Below, piece after piece: positions 1 to 13,400 of a stretch of 64,000 bases of DNA. The translations under genes were made by a program, and so were the position numbers. Source of the DNA: Aphis gossypii (lineage: Eukaryota; Arthropoda; Insecta; Hemiptera; Aphididae); contig NC_065531.1 of the NCBI RefSeq assembly GCF_020184175.1, positions 80,570,604 to 80,634,603 of the forward strand. The letters are read 5' to 3'. Every line of letters starts with the position of its first letter. The stretch's first letter is position 1. The notes below the pieces were generated by a model. The model searched no databases, had not been told where the DNA came from, and worked only from the letters and a program-made list of their open reading frames with translations.

Positions 1-1160
1 CATTGGATCTCACATAAACCAGCTCTACTCGAATATAAGAAGCAAAGCCATGATTCAATATTTCTGGTAAACAAAATATTTAACATTTAAATCATTTTTT
101 TTAATAATACTCAAATTTATAATTGTTTAGTCCATACGACTCTGCTGACTTAAGAAAAATGGCATTATGTTTCAATACACCATTGCCTGATTTGGAAAAT
201 GAACTTATGCAACTAATTTTAGATGGACACATTAAGGCTCGTATTGACTCCATTAATAAAGTAAGTCTTATTATACTTGACTTAAAACTTTTGAATTAAA
301 ATTGGCTTATTCTTTAATATTTAAAAAAACGGAAGTTGCTCTGCTGTATAGTAGATTTTAAGTATACCTTATTATTCAATAGGTGTATTCAATTTGAATT
401 CAACATACAATCAATAATAATGAGTGGAGATGGTATTCATATCTATCCTTTTAGAATCTTGTATTATGTTTTCAAATTGTTTAACCAACCAAAACTTTTT
501 TCAATATTTATAGAAAAATAATTTATGAATTTCAAATTTCAAATTTCTTTTAATGGCACAAAATGGAACAAAACATTTTTAAAATTATAAAATATATAGA
601 AAATACAAGTATAAATTGTATGACTTCTTATGAATATTTCAAGTACCTATCAGTTATTTGTTTTTAATTGCAATAGTTTATGTCAAAAATTAATAGTTAG
701 TACACAAATATACTATTTTTCACGATTATTAATATAAGTATAAAGAATATTTTACTTTTTAACCCGCCAAAGTATAATTTAGTTCCAACTTGCATCAGCA
801 AACAACTTCAAAGTTAACAAAATATTTTTACTGCTTCAAAATGACACTAAAAAAAATGTTTATTAAAACTAAGCTATATTTTAAATTTTTCATATTAGTG
901 TTGCTTTATACATAAATGCTATTATTTGACTTGTTGTAATTTTGTTGTTTTAGATCCTTTACGCTAAGCATCCAAATCAAAGAGTTGAAACATTTGAGAA
1001 AGCTATGTCAATGGCTCAACAATACAGTAGATATATGCACATTTTAGTACTGAAAAGTCAAATTATTAAACACCAGTTTAATTCAAAACTAAGTAAATCC
1101 GAACGTCTCTCCAATATTGGGAAAACTATTAATGTAGATTTTGTAAAAATATCTGGATAA
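1..1160 (+). CDS. CSN1: COP9 signalosome complex subunit 1, C-terminal part (5' end outside window)
   Basis: The coding exons are 1-66, 131-260 and 954-1160 (TAA 1158-1160), joined in one frame by GT/AG introns. The reading frame starts at base 2 and reads IGSHINQLYSNIRSK, then MALCFNTPLPDLENELMQLI, then ILYAKHPNQRVETFEKAM. This is the PCI-domain end of CSN1/GPS1: the family has MALAFNT-type, ELxQLI and ARIDS-N-KILYA motifs here. CSN1 is a scaffold subunit of the COP9 signalosome, which removes Nedd8 from cullin-RING ligases. The first codon at the second junction (TG|T, Cys) restores the frame exactly. The C-terminal tail (SKLSKSERLSNIGKTINVDF) is lineage-variable in the family. The start and upstream exons lie before base 1. 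Seen: sequence and splice phase. Known: family role. Confidence 0.93.
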
Positions 1161-1538
1161 AAAATTATTTACGTCTTATAATATAATTATCATAATATAT
1201 GAAGTACTTGGATTGTATAATAATGTTGTCATTAAACATAACAAACTTAATACACAAATATTATTTTTATCAATAATTGTATTTTTGTAAATTAATAGAT
1301 TCGCAGAGCAATATTATTGATGTAATGTGTATATACTCTTTTTTTTTTTTTAATTACAATTTGTATTTATAGTTTAAAATATTAATTTGTATAACATATT
1401 TAAGAAAAGTCAATCTGATGATTGAATGTGGATAACTGATAGAAATTATGATACAAAATGAATAACCAGAAAATATTCCCATTGGTTAAAAATGTTGTAA
1501 ATGTTTCAACAAAATATTTTTTTTACATTTAATTTTAC

Positions 1539-1544
1539 AATAAA
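1539..1544 (+). promoter_or_regulatory. Candidate poly(A) signal of CSN1
   Basis: AATAAA lies about 380 bases after the CSN1 stop. It is the first canonical hexamer I noticed downstream, so it is a plausible 3' end. Short AT-rich hexamers are common by chance here. Confidence 0.35.
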
Positions 1545-4500
1545 CGACCACTTCCTAGTTTATAAAAATATATAATTTGTCAATTACAATGATTGATATA
1601 AATTGAGTCTTAAAATAATTGCTTGTTTTGTTCTTTATTCACTTATAAAAAGCATATTATGCAGATACAATTTAAAAAAAAAAACCAACAATTTTAAAAC
1701 TATTATTATAATATATGTGTATAGTATTAAATTACTAAATTAAAATTTTTTTATGGCTATTGCGGTAGATGATATTTACGTGGTTGTTGATTACAGAATG
1801 CAGTATAGAGAATACACACTGTGATTGTAATACATTTTTATTGGGTGAAATCTATTATTTGGATATTATATTGAATATTTAAGATAGTAAATTTTATTGG
1901 TACCTAGGCGAGGTACAATGATAATTTGGGCAGTTAAAGATAAGGTATTAAGGTGAAGAATGTCACTGATCGGGTGCGAGTATGTTATGAATAATATATA
2001 GGTATATTATTTTATAAAAAAAAAAGTTATTACCTTTATATTGATTATTATTTATTTTTATGGCATAAATTATATTATAATGTATTTTATAACAATTTGT
2101 GATAAAAGTAATGAAATGTGTAGTGTACCTATAGTATCTATAAAGTATACTGTTTGCATGGTCGAATTTGTTAATCAATGCATTTGCTGTTTGTAGTTGT
2201 TTAGTGTATATACTGATAAACAGAAAAGATATTATAGATAAACAACAATACCAATTATTATATAACACTCTTACTTCAGAGCAATTAATAGGTTTCTAGT
2301 TTTTACCTACAAGTCTAAAAAATACCTATAGGATAATTAAAGATGTTTAAATGTTTTTAACAATTTAAATATTTACCTACCTAGTTGAATTTTTTTGTGT
2401 TTCCGTCATGAGATATTGGAACTCAATAATGTATTATGTGTTATATTCAACGAAAATAGTTACCTACTGTAACTGCTCAATTATTTGTAAAAATATTTCA
2501 AAATACAACTTAATTTTCTAAATACTCACAAACTGGTAGAATGTACATTTTACAATAGAAAAAGTTCTGAAAAGTAAAACCAAAATTTTTGAAAACATTT
2601 ATGAGGGTGCTTTAAAAATTGTTAATTGGGAAAACAAGAACTAAGAAAATAAAAATATTGATTTCTGAGTCCAAGAATAATTATTGTATGAGTTAAAACA
2701 AATAAATTTTGGTTAAAAATCAACGTAATATAATATGTTATTTAACTAGATAATAAATGATATTATATTATTATAATAAATGTTTAATAATCTAGACTCT
2801 AGAGACATCGCTTAAACTTAAATGATAAAAACCAACTTACAACTGATCTTTTGTAAGTACTTTGATTATAAATATTTTAAATAATTTTAACCAGAGCTTG
2901 CAGCTTTTTAAAAAAACATGATTCACGTAGGTAAATGTATTTGAAAATGACCAAGAATTAAGAAATATTAAATTTTATTAAAAATGGCTAAAACTTAAAA
3001 ACTTTAAATTCGAGATTAAGAATTTACGTAAAACACATTACAGAGATTTAGAGAAGAATCTATAAAAGTGAAGAAGAAGGAATATCGGAAAAGTATTCTA
3101 CCTATATAATATCGATCAACAACAAGGGCGTATTTGAGGGGGGGAATTCGCCCCCCTACCACTCGTATTTTTTCTATATAATACATTGATTTAATAATTA
3201 AATTTGGTACTCATATTTTTATTTATTTACGTGAAAAAAGAAAACTTAGTTTCGCCCCCCCCCCCCATGGCCTTGACTCAAATACGCCCTTGGTCAACAA
3301 TGTAAGTAAGAAGTAAGAACAGTAATAAACTAATAACGTTATGATTGGATATTTTACTGCTTAAATATTTAAATAAGTACTTACCACTTTAGTACTTTGC
3401 ACGTTATAAAATGTAGCTAGTACTCAAATGCATATTATAGTTTATTTATTGTACCTACATAAATAATAATACCTTCAACTCAAGTTGAACGCAAAAAAGT
3501 TTTTCTACGTTAAGAAACATAATAACTTGTTTGACTAACAAATATTTGGAAACTATCAAGTTTCACGGTACCTATATAAATAAAAATTTATCTATTTGTA
3601 TACATAGTCGTATAAAAAAGACAGACTTTATTATACAATACATACAAACAAATAATTGATTTCAGATTTCTGATGTAAAAACTCCGCATCAAAAGTTGTA
3701 GGTACAATGATTAGTGATTACCACCAATAATTTGAAACCAAAACATTACATCATAAAACAACTTATTCATTTTAAAAAGTTATTTGAAAAACGAATTTTT
3801 ATCACTATCATTGTTTTCTTTATAGATCATATTATTTTATTATTCATTGAATAGATACTACCTATATGGAACTATTACTTTATTTACATGATTATACAAT
3901 TATCAATTACCTACTTTTAGACTCTAATAGTCTAATTTATTATAATTTAAAGTAATTACGCATAAATAACTAATAATAGTGATAGATTTATATATACCTA
4001 TTATACCTATAGTATATATACAGTCAATAATCCAAAGACAACAATACAATTTAGTAACTATTTAGTTTTTTAAATATGAAGACTTCTCGTAGGTACGAAT
4101 TAATTGTTTCGATATTTTATGATGCAATTATACATATTTAAATATTTTTGTTTTAAATTATTCAAATAGTTAATGGTAGTAATTGTTGACTGTTGTACCC
4201 ATACAACTCTAACCGGACATTTGTAAGCGAGTCATAAAAATTTCAACGACTGCATATTTCAATGTCGTGTTGCCTATGGAAGGCCGTTATATTTATAATA
4301 ATATTAACATCGTGTTATTTTTCATACCCATTAGAGATATTATTGAACACAGCACATAGCTATAATAAAAAAACTAAATGTAGGTAATTCGAACTTTGAA
4401 TAATTATAAAAAAAAAAAGTATGACAATATATTTTTAATATTACGAATTAAGATATTTTTCAATTGACAGGTAAAAATTGGCCAACTTATTTACTTACGA

Positions 4501-5067
4501 TAAACCTATTATTGTATTACATTTACAAGGTTTTTTACTCGCAAACAAAAATGTAATCAGACCTATATAAATCAAAAACAATTATACCTAATCATTTTCA
4601 TTCAGAAACCCCCTTAAAGTTGAAGATCGAATCAGTTTTCTATTAAAAAGATGTACACATTATAACAAGGTAGGTATATGAAAAATAAGAACATTGTACA
4701 ACCAATACATTCATCGCTTTGCCCAAATCTATTCGCGTTTAAGTTGATTAAATTAGAGAGATATCAACAATTTTTTACCTATGTTTGGTAATTTATATTT
4801 ATAGTATACATTGGTTACATTGTAAATATCTATCCGGAATCTGAGCAATATTATGATTGTTACTAGTTGCGTTTTTGTGTGTTCAACTGTATAGTAACAG
4901 TCATATTATTTTATTATACAAACAAAATTAATAAAAAATATATTTTTAAATACTTAGGTACCTATTACAAAAAACTATTGAAAAGTCAACAAAATGTGTA
5001 TTTGATTTTAAACGTACATAACACATAATTGCTAAATTAAATTGCCTTAATTGTGTTTTATTCGTGG
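1545..5067. other. Intergenic AT-rich DNA
   Basis: There is no convincing coding exon on either strand. The only open frame of note (minus strand, 1963-2268) is low-complexity, I/Y/N-rich and lacks splice context. The stretch holds one MITE (3123-3292), listed separately, and many short ggtacct/aggtat fragments typical of this genome. Confidence 0.6.
3123..3292. mobile_element. hAT-like MITE (non-autonomous DNA element)
   Basis: The 16-base terminal inverted repeat CAAGGGCGTATTTGAG (3123-3138) is matched perfectly by its reverse complement at 3277-3292. The element is 170 bp, has no coding capacity, and has a G-run just inside the left end and a long C-run inside the right end. The flanks atcaacaa (3115-3122) and gtcaacaa (3293-3300) match at 7 of 8 bases, as expected of a slightly decayed 8-bp hAT target duplication. 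Confidence 0.8.
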
Positions 5068-5073
5068 TATAAA
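5068..5073 (+). promoter_or_regulatory. TATA box of the small secreted-protein gene
   Basis: TATAAA lies 67 bases before the ATG at 5135, which puts transcription start near 5098 and leaves a short 5' leader. The position supports a real promoter for the candidate gene that follows. Confidence 0.5.
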
Positions 5074-5134
5074 TAACATCAACTAATCTACATTAAATTG
5101 TAGAAATCACTACTGATTTTTAATAACATTAAAA

Positions 5135-6273
5135 ATGAACGGTTTAGTAACTTATATTTTTTTTATTCTTCAATACATAACAATTTCAGTAAATTCTTAT
5201 AACTGCAGTAGTAACGCATATCAATATACACTAAAAGAACGTTATGATTCAAATTCAAATATACGTAAGTATAATGAGTTTATATATTTAACTTAAATAT
5301 TTAGAAAATAAAAAAACAACAATAACAGATATCATATTACCTACCTAATGCATTTCAATAACAACTATAATAAATTAATAAACAATGTTATTAGATATTA
5401 GATGTATCATTTTTATAGATATAATGTTTACAGTTAGGTATTGAATTATTTATATGTATTATCATTGATTATAGAATAGACTGTTATATTTTATAATCAA
5501 TGCTATTACAAAGCTGATCTAAATAAAATTTTGAATTTAAAAGTATTATAACACCTATAGTTGCTAAGTATAAAAAAATTATATTTTTTTAAACAATATG
5601 ATATTTTTTGTGTATAACATTATATTATATTATGATGCATAATACAAAACAATTAATAACTGATGGACCAAATATGTAGTATATATTATTTATGTTTAAG
5701 GCATTTTCCATGTTCCTTTACTTGTATTATTGTAGAAAGTTAAAAAAATACCAATATTGTTATTGTTATATTATTTAAAAGCTGATTCAATATTGTATAC
5801 GCTAAAGTCATACAATATTCGTTGAATAGATAGTAAAATCAATAATTAAAAAGTTAATTTCATCAAAAGATTAAATATTATTTAATTATCTTCAATTTTT
5901 TTTTAAAATTAAACATTGACATAAATAAAAAACTATTAAGAAAATCTGTTAATATAAATATTTTAATGTTTTTTTCAACTTCTATGACTGAGGGAATGCT
6001 TTATTTATTATTAACTTAAAATGTCTTAGGTACCTTATAATGTTCATTGTTTAATAATTATAATATTTATAAACTTTTTAATATTGAAGTTAGAGCATTA
6101 TAACGTAGAAATATTATATAGTTTATTTTTTTGTTTTTCAGAAAGCATTAAATCATTGTTTTGGCATTCAGGTGGTGTGGACGAGAGTGGAGATTATTGT
6201 GAAGATCCCTCGAAATTAATAAATAATATGCTACTAGATGATATAATCAACAATGATATTTTATCAACACTAA
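5135..6273 (+). CDS. Candidate small secreted protein, at least two exons
   Basis: Exon 1 is 5135-5264 (ATG 5135, donor GTAAGT) and exon 2 is 6142-6273 (acceptor in ...tgtttttcag, donor GTAAGA). Both introns are phase 1 and the frame stays open: 43 codons, then a split Gln codon, then 43 more. The N-terminus MNGLVTYIFFILQYITISVN is a good signal peptide (hydrophobic core, cleavage likely near residue 20). The mature part has two cysteines seen so far (YNCSS and GDYCEDP) and an acidic, Asn/Ile/Leu-rich end. A possible last exon is 6980-7041, after a tttttcag acceptor; it keeps frame and stops at TAA 7039-7041. I do not recognise a family. In an aphid, a small secreted protein with its own TATA box could be a salivary or hemolymph protein, but that is inference. 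It is not a typical micro-exon, CYC-motif effector gene. Confidence 0.5.
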
Positions 6274-7080
6274 GTAAGAAAATATTAATATAATACCGTT
6301 TAGCCTAGCTCCTATAGAAGCATTTGACACTTAAATTATACTTATAAAATATTAACAAATAGGTAACTAATACAATTTAGATAATAAAAACATGGTTATC
6401 GCCTTATTGGGTTTTCTAATTTTTGCAAAAACCGTTGTAGCGACCCACAACAAAATAAAATGTGATTAGATTTATTTCTTGTATAAGGAATATTAACAAT
6501 TTAAAACGTACATAATGTACAAGGTCGAAAATGTCAACAAATATGTTTAGTTACCTATCTAATAATACGTAACATAAAGAAAGTGAAAATAAGTAAAATG
6601 GTAAATTTTAATATTTATATTTTAGAATTATCTATTCAGGTGAATAATTTATACATAGGTAACTAAAAAATATTAACTGTGGTGATTGTAGAACAAAAAA
6701 AAAATATAGGTGTAATACTTAATACTTTATTTATGTATGATTTCTGAGTACTCTGGACTAACTAATAAATCCTATAGTTATGCCCATGTAAAAAATAGCT
6801 AGGTATAAAGACATAAAGCCGCGCGTAGAATCATAAGCAAAGATCCTGTAAAATAATTGAGATCTTAAAAATATTTGGTAGCAAATAGATTCACGAGCCT
6901 TGCCCCTACAATTTCAACAATTCGATCAACAATCAATTCCAATATAAATACTGAACAGAATAAATAAAATATTTTTCAGAACTTAAGTATCATATATTTT
7001 TAAATGTTCTATTTAAGTTATGGTATAATAACTCGTGTTAATATTAATTATAAATTTTAATTTTGAATCATATGTGTAGG

Positions 7081-7251
7081 CAGTGGTGGATACGAGGGGG
7101 GACGATGGGGCGATCGCCCCCTCCTTGGGCTGTATTTTTTAATTGTTATATTATAAATTTATAAATTATAATATTGGGCTGGAACTCACTGAAAGCCGAT
7201 ATTTCATTTGTGAAAATCCCCCCCCCTGGGTGACTTCTGGATCCGCTACTG
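7081..7251. mobile_element. hAT-like MITE with perfect 8-bp target duplication
   Basis: The ends CAGTGGTGGATACGAG and CAGTAGCGGATCCAGA (reverse complement of the right end) match imperfectly, and CAGT..ACTG termini are retained. The direct repeats tgtgtagg at 7073-7080 and 7252-7259 are identical and abut the element, the hAT hallmark. Inside are a G-run near the left end and a C-run near the right end, as in the 3123-3292 element, so the two may be distant relatives. Confidence 0.85.
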
Positions 7252-7259
7252 TGTGTAGG

Positions 7260-9360
7260 TACAATATATTCTCAAAAGTTCTATTCAAATTTATTTTACA
7301 TTATAATATTTTAGAACGAAATTAAACATGTGAAATATAATTCAGTTCAACATTTAAACCATCCATTTAAAATAAACAAGATCTAAAAAAAATCCTTTCA
7401 CCAAAATATTCACTATATAATAATTCTTTTCTATGTTTCAAGTTTTATAAAATATGTTACTCGAATAATCAACATTTTTTTGTTTTTTCTTCATTGATAT
7501 GGTCTACTAATTCCTAATGTTAGGAATTAACAATTTTGATCAGGCAATTTCGCAATTACCTAAATCGCATCATCGAAATATTGAACATACATAAAAACTA
7601 CTTTTCAGCAGCTTTAAGCTATGGCCTAGAATTTATAATTATGATTAAATAATAAATTCTGAATACAAATTAAATATAACTAGGTAAACAGTAGGTATGC
7701 CATTATGCCATTATGCCTTTAAATATTACCTACACCCTATTATATCTAAATAAATATTTAATTGAAAATGGTAATCAAACATTACTATTGACATTTATGT
7801 ATGAATAAGTATTTTTAATGATATTTTATCGTCGATATATCATATATGTTATATGTTTCCGCTTGTTATTATTGTAGTGTCGAGTTAATAACGTTATTTT
7901 TAACGGATGAGGCAAAACCTATTATAGGAGATTCTTTTATCATGGACTCTCATTATTACAAAAACTATAGTATCATTTTGAAAATATTTCTTTTGTATAA
8001 TTTGTTGTAAGATTAGAAGTAAACCTTGAAAACAATATTTCTTAGGTATAAATGTATAATATAATGAATAATATAATATGTATAAGTGTATAAGTATAAT
8101 AAACATCTTTATTGTGTAATATTTAAAATATATTTAATGAAATAGTTCATTAGGTAGGTAGTATATGTTTAGGACCGGGCCGATCAATAGAGGCGCTTCT
8201 GGAAAAATAAAAATTTGAGCTTTCACAAAAAAAAATTAAATATTAAATTATTTTTTATATTATTTACATATAAGAAAAATCAATGTTTATTTTAAAACCT
8301 AAGTTTATTATCTTAATAGTTGGAATAATAACATTTTAAAAATACTTCTAATTTAAATTAAAGGTAAAAATATTAAATAATGAAATTAATTGATTTGTAC
8401 TGTCTAACTTGGTATGACTTTAGCGACAAATTCTAAAAATTAGTATCACATAAACAAAAATTGTACAAAAAAATGTAAATAAAATAATACAAATAATACT
8501 GCAAATGTAATACAATTTAGTACAATGTTATTAAAACATCAACTTTTCTGGTTTTTTTGGAAGTAAATTTTTTGATAATTGAAGTGTAGTCAATCTAATC
8601 ATCTAAATGCAATTTCTTGTTCAATTGAAAGTATGGATAAATTTGATAGATGTCATTGCAGTCCTATAGTTCCTATCATTCGGTTCCAGTGATCGTTGAT
8701 AATCGTGAATGAAATAGTAAATTTGGAGTTTAATTATAAAATTCTAAGTGTTAAATTTATAATATAGTATTAATCAAATCTCGTGTAATAACAGATATTA
8801 GTACTTATATATTAAAATATTTTGGTTTGGATTTTCAAATTCTAATTTAATGATATCAAATTTTGAGTTCCCCTGGCGGCTGGCTGGCACCCTGTATCCA
8901 CCGTGTAACATGATTACCTACCTACGTTCTACAAATAGCAGACGGAAAAATTCTGTTTTTTAATCAATCCGTAGATTAACTTTTCGTTTAAGTAAATATT
9001 TGATGATGGGTTTGTGTATTTATATTATTTACTTTTCATGAAATCGCAATAAATAAGAATAAAAGATTTCAAAAGCCAAGCCAATCGTTTTTTTTTTATA
9101 TTTATTTAACTTAAAGTATAGTAGGTATCACACTATTACCTACTATATTTATTAAAATATGGGTGCACTAATGTTACTAAATACGTTATTTTTACACGTT
9201 TTCTCCCTAAATACATCAAGTATTCTAACCCATCTCAACGGCCACCGAATTCGGGGCGTACAGCATAATATTAGTACGACCCTGCCTAGAACCTATAACT
9301 TGTAAGTCGAAATAGACATGAAAATACCTAAAATTCAAAAAACTTTTATTCATCGCTTAG
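7260..9360. other. Intergenic AT-rich DNA before the OGT promoter
   Basis: No supported gene was seen. Open frames here are short and of biased composition. Two short GC-richer patches (about 8170-8200 and 8870-8910) look like decayed repeat ends but lack matching partners. Confidence 0.5.
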
Positions 9361-10470
9361 CGGTAAACGGTGACTCGGGCACGTAAGGACGTGTAGAGAG
9401 AGTAAGGACTAATAATATTATAACGGTTGGCGGAGGGTCGGCGTTAATGATATTTTTGGGTAGCCTTAAAATGGCTGGTATATTGAAAAGTTAAAAACAC
9501 CGACGAAGAAAAAGCGGTTCGATCGGCGGCGAATAATACCGCAAACGCGACCGGCCGTATCGATCGTACTCGGCGCGCCGAGAATTTCACGTCCGTCGGT
9601 CGGGCGACACTGCGCCCGCAACGGGTATGGTGGCAGTAGTGACGGGGTCCCCGTCCCGCGGCTTTTCACCGTACGGCTGCAGCAATGGTGCGGACGGAGC
9701 AACAGCGCAGGGCCCGACGACTGGTGTATTACTCTATATACATATTGTCATAGTTTTCAATGGTAGGTATTGCGCTCCGTATGCCGTTTTATTGTCCCCT
9801 CTCCGCGTCGCCCGATCATCAACCGTGTCGGCGGCCAGCAGCTGCGCCGCCGACACCGCACCCCCCGCCAGCGCAGTCCCCTCCGACCGGCGCGCGCACG
9901 CCGCCGAACGACCGCCGTCGGCACCCTCCGCCGGAGACGACGACGGCGGCCGGCGGACCCGTCGAAAACCGATCGGCCCCGCAGAGTATTGCCTCTACGA
10001 TCGGCCCCCCCCTCTACCCCGCGCGGCGCTTTGTTTCCACGTCCTCGACGTCGTGCGTGTGACCGGACCGGCGCGCGCACCGACGGTTACCACCACCGCG
10101 CACCATACACGTACAGTGGTACCGACCATGGCGCTCACCGCTGTGTGTGTGTGCGTGTGTACTGTGCGTCCGCGTGTGTGTGGGTATGAGCCTCGTCCGT
10201 CGTCATTCGAGTGTGTGTGAGTGTGACCGTCGTAACTCGGCTCCAGATATTATAATATTATTGTAATACTATCGAGTGTGTAACGTTTCGGCTGGCCGGA
10301 ACGACGATAACGACGGAGACGTTCATCAGCCGTAATCATTAGTAAATACATCGAACTGACGGCGTCCGGCACCATCACGGAGCGCAGACAGCCCGAGATG
10401 CAGTCGCAGACTCATCATCAGCTCCCCGGAGCCACGGTCATTCTGAAACTCGAAGAAAACGCTTCGGCCG
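9360..10470 (+). promoter_or_regulatory. CpG-rich promoter and 5' leader of OGT
   Basis: Composition shifts sharply from AT-rich to CpG-dense about 1 kb before the OGT start codon and returns to AT-rich after exon 1. Dense CG dinucleotides, GT-repeats (about 10141-10185) and no consistent coding frame argue for a promoter plus untranslated leader. Overlapping open frames on both strands here follow from the lack of AT-rich stop codons, not from genes. An in-frame TAA at 10308 limits the OGT start to the ATG at 10398. Confidence 0.65.
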
Positions 10471-13400
10471 GTAAGTGTCGAGGCCATGTCGACGTTACTT
10501 TAATACAATACCGTCTCACCGCGTCCCGCGACCGAAAAACCGTACGAATATCATTGAATTACGATGTATCGTGTTGTCGTCTCGTCATTAATCCGAAATC
10601 CGAGCGTGTTAGCGTGTAAAACACGGGATCGTTGCTGATAGCGCGATGACGGGGGGGCGACGACGATGACGACGAGAAGCGTTCGGCTCGCGAGACCCAT
10701 GCACATTGCACGGCGTGTACTGATGCGCGCGTTGACCGACGGAAATCGTAAGGTCTCCGTCGTCGATCGTAACCATCGATAATAAATATTATCATAATTC
10801 ATATTATTATTGTTTATACATATATATATATGTCTTATATAGTACAGTAGAACCCTAGAGGTACCCTATTCTAGCCATGCGATATTCGATCCTAACATCA
10901 AACGTATTGTTTAGGTATAATAGTCTTTGACTTTTATCAAATCGGTTATCGACCATCCGTTGTAATTTTTTATCGCAATGAATGATTGCAGTCGATAGTC
11001 GATGGTTTTTTTTGTGTAATTTTCATCGAACGTTCGTCCGACTCTAACATTGGATCACACTCGTCGTTGCACACTTACAAGTCACCACTCACTCACTACT
11101 ACACGCTCTCGTATTCGGACCTTTTTGTGTTTGTTTAACGCACTGCGCACGTGATGACGGCTTATTAGACGTCCATACTCCGTACCGATATTATCTGTCG
11201 GTGCACTCGTACACTACTCAAACTTACATTGCCTTTATTGATTTTTTTTTATATTTTATTATTATCAACGTGTCCACTGGCACATAACAATTAAAATGTT
11301 CTTTATTCCTGACTTTTTTCCGATCAACAAACCTCCGAGAGCGGCGAGAGCTGTGTACGTCAATCACGGTTAGTATGTAAAACGTATACGAATGCAACAG
11401 ATGTTGTATACCGAAACCGTAGGGTTGACGTTTCTCTCGGCTTTTAGCTGCATTTCATTACGCTCTACTCTGGTACTTATCTAGCTTTGTGTACAAGGCA
11501 GTTATAGATGTTATTGCTGCTTCGACACAATTCCATTTTAAGTATTTAATACTGAGTGCTGCTGACATTCGTTTCAGAACCTCAATATTTGGAAATGCAG
11601 GAGCTATATATCAACGTTATGATTTAATCTAAATTTAAGTTTATCTGTGTTATAAGTTTTTATTTTTTCCAGCTATTTGCGTTGACAGAATGATAATTAA
11701 TCATTTCGTATATTTTATTTTTCTCGTTTATTGGAGAATAATGAATAAACTTTTAGTTTTAATCTTGTCTATCAGAAAATTATAGTCTATAACTTTCAAA
11801 CGTAGATAATATTAAGGTTATATAAATAATAGATAGTGAGTTGTTTGTTGCAAGGTTGTGTTGAGGACTTTTCGATTTTGTCATTAACTGTCTTAAGATT
11901 GTTGGTGAAAGCTAATTTTGTATAGTAATTGATTATGCAACTTATTATTTAAATTAATTTGTTATTGCAACAAATTTGTCGAAAGTCATTAACGCAATTA
12001 AAAACTTGGTATATTTAAGGTATCAGTGATTTTATTGATGTACATTGACTATAAATTAAAATATATTGTGTGCACAATGTTAACTTATCTAAATTCTATG
12101 CCTATAATTTTTGAAGAGTTTAAAAAATCTATTATTTTTAATTGTACCTACCCGTCAAACAACTTAGGTATATATTATTAAACTTTATAGGTACCTAGTC
12201 GTAAAATGATGAGAGAAAAAATATATTGTATAATTTTTGTGTAACACAAAAATTAATAAAATTGATCAACACTTATAAATTTACTATTTTATTTAATGAT
12301 AGTGGTTTTTTAATTTCAATAAGACATCTGATGCTTCTTTTTGCTTTCTATTTTTGATATCATCCTTAAAACTATCAAATCTAAGTATTCGAACTTATTC
12401 ACCTAGAACATCATCCCCCATGTTGTTCGCATACAATTTATAACTTCAACTTAATTTATGCAGTTACCTATTATATTTTACTTTGTTTGAATAATTGATA
12501 AAAGTGTCAATACATTTATAATTTTTGTTTAGGTAGATGATTATTGGAGTAATTTTTGAATCTAATAAATTTAATTTTTTTACAGGATTACTAGAATTAG
12601 CACATAGAGAATACCAATCTGGAGATTATGAAAGCTCTGAAAGACACTGTATGCAGCTCTGGCGTCAAGAACCTAATAATACTGGTGTACTATTACTTTT
12701 ATCATCAATTCATTTCCAATGCAGGCGTTTAGATAAGTTAGTTCAGACTTAGGTTAAATATAAGCTTTTTTTTAATTTTTAATTTTCCTTTAGATCTGCC
12801 CAATTTTCATCAATGGCTATCAAACATAATCCATTACTAGCCGAAGCTTACAGTAATTTAGGAAATGTTTTCAAAGAACGTGGACAACTTCAAGATGCAC
12901 TTGATAATTATCGTCATGCTGTACGTTTGAAGCCAGATTTCATTGATGGTTACATAAATCTTGCTGCTGCTCTAGTAGCTGCTGGTGATATGGAACAAGC
13001 AGTTCAAGCGTATGTTACTGCATTACAGTATAACCCGGTAAGTTTTAATTTTAATTTAACTTTAATTTCCTTTATAGAATTAATAATTGATTACTTTAAT
13101 TTATTTAGGAATTGTATTGTGTTCGAAGTGATCTTGGAAATTTGTTGAAAGCATTAGGCAGATTGGACGAGGCTAAGGTAATGACAAATACTAATTGTAT
13201 TGCTTAATTAATTTTTCAGGTGTTCTGTTGTAGATTGGTCACTGATAAAAAATAGTATACATTTTTCTGAATAATAGTTTTTTTTATTTTAACATCTCAA
13301 GACCGCAATTGGATTTCATCTATTGCGCGAATTATGACTGAATTTTTTGAAACAAAAGAATGAATGAATTTTGTTAGCTGTGGCTTTATTATTCTTCATT

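Noticed and set aside
9627..10220. 197-codon plus-strand frame (and overlapping frames on both strands) before OGT
   Set aside because: It lies in CpG-dense sequence where stops are rare; the composition is low-complexity A/P/R/T, several frames are open at once, and no domain is visible.
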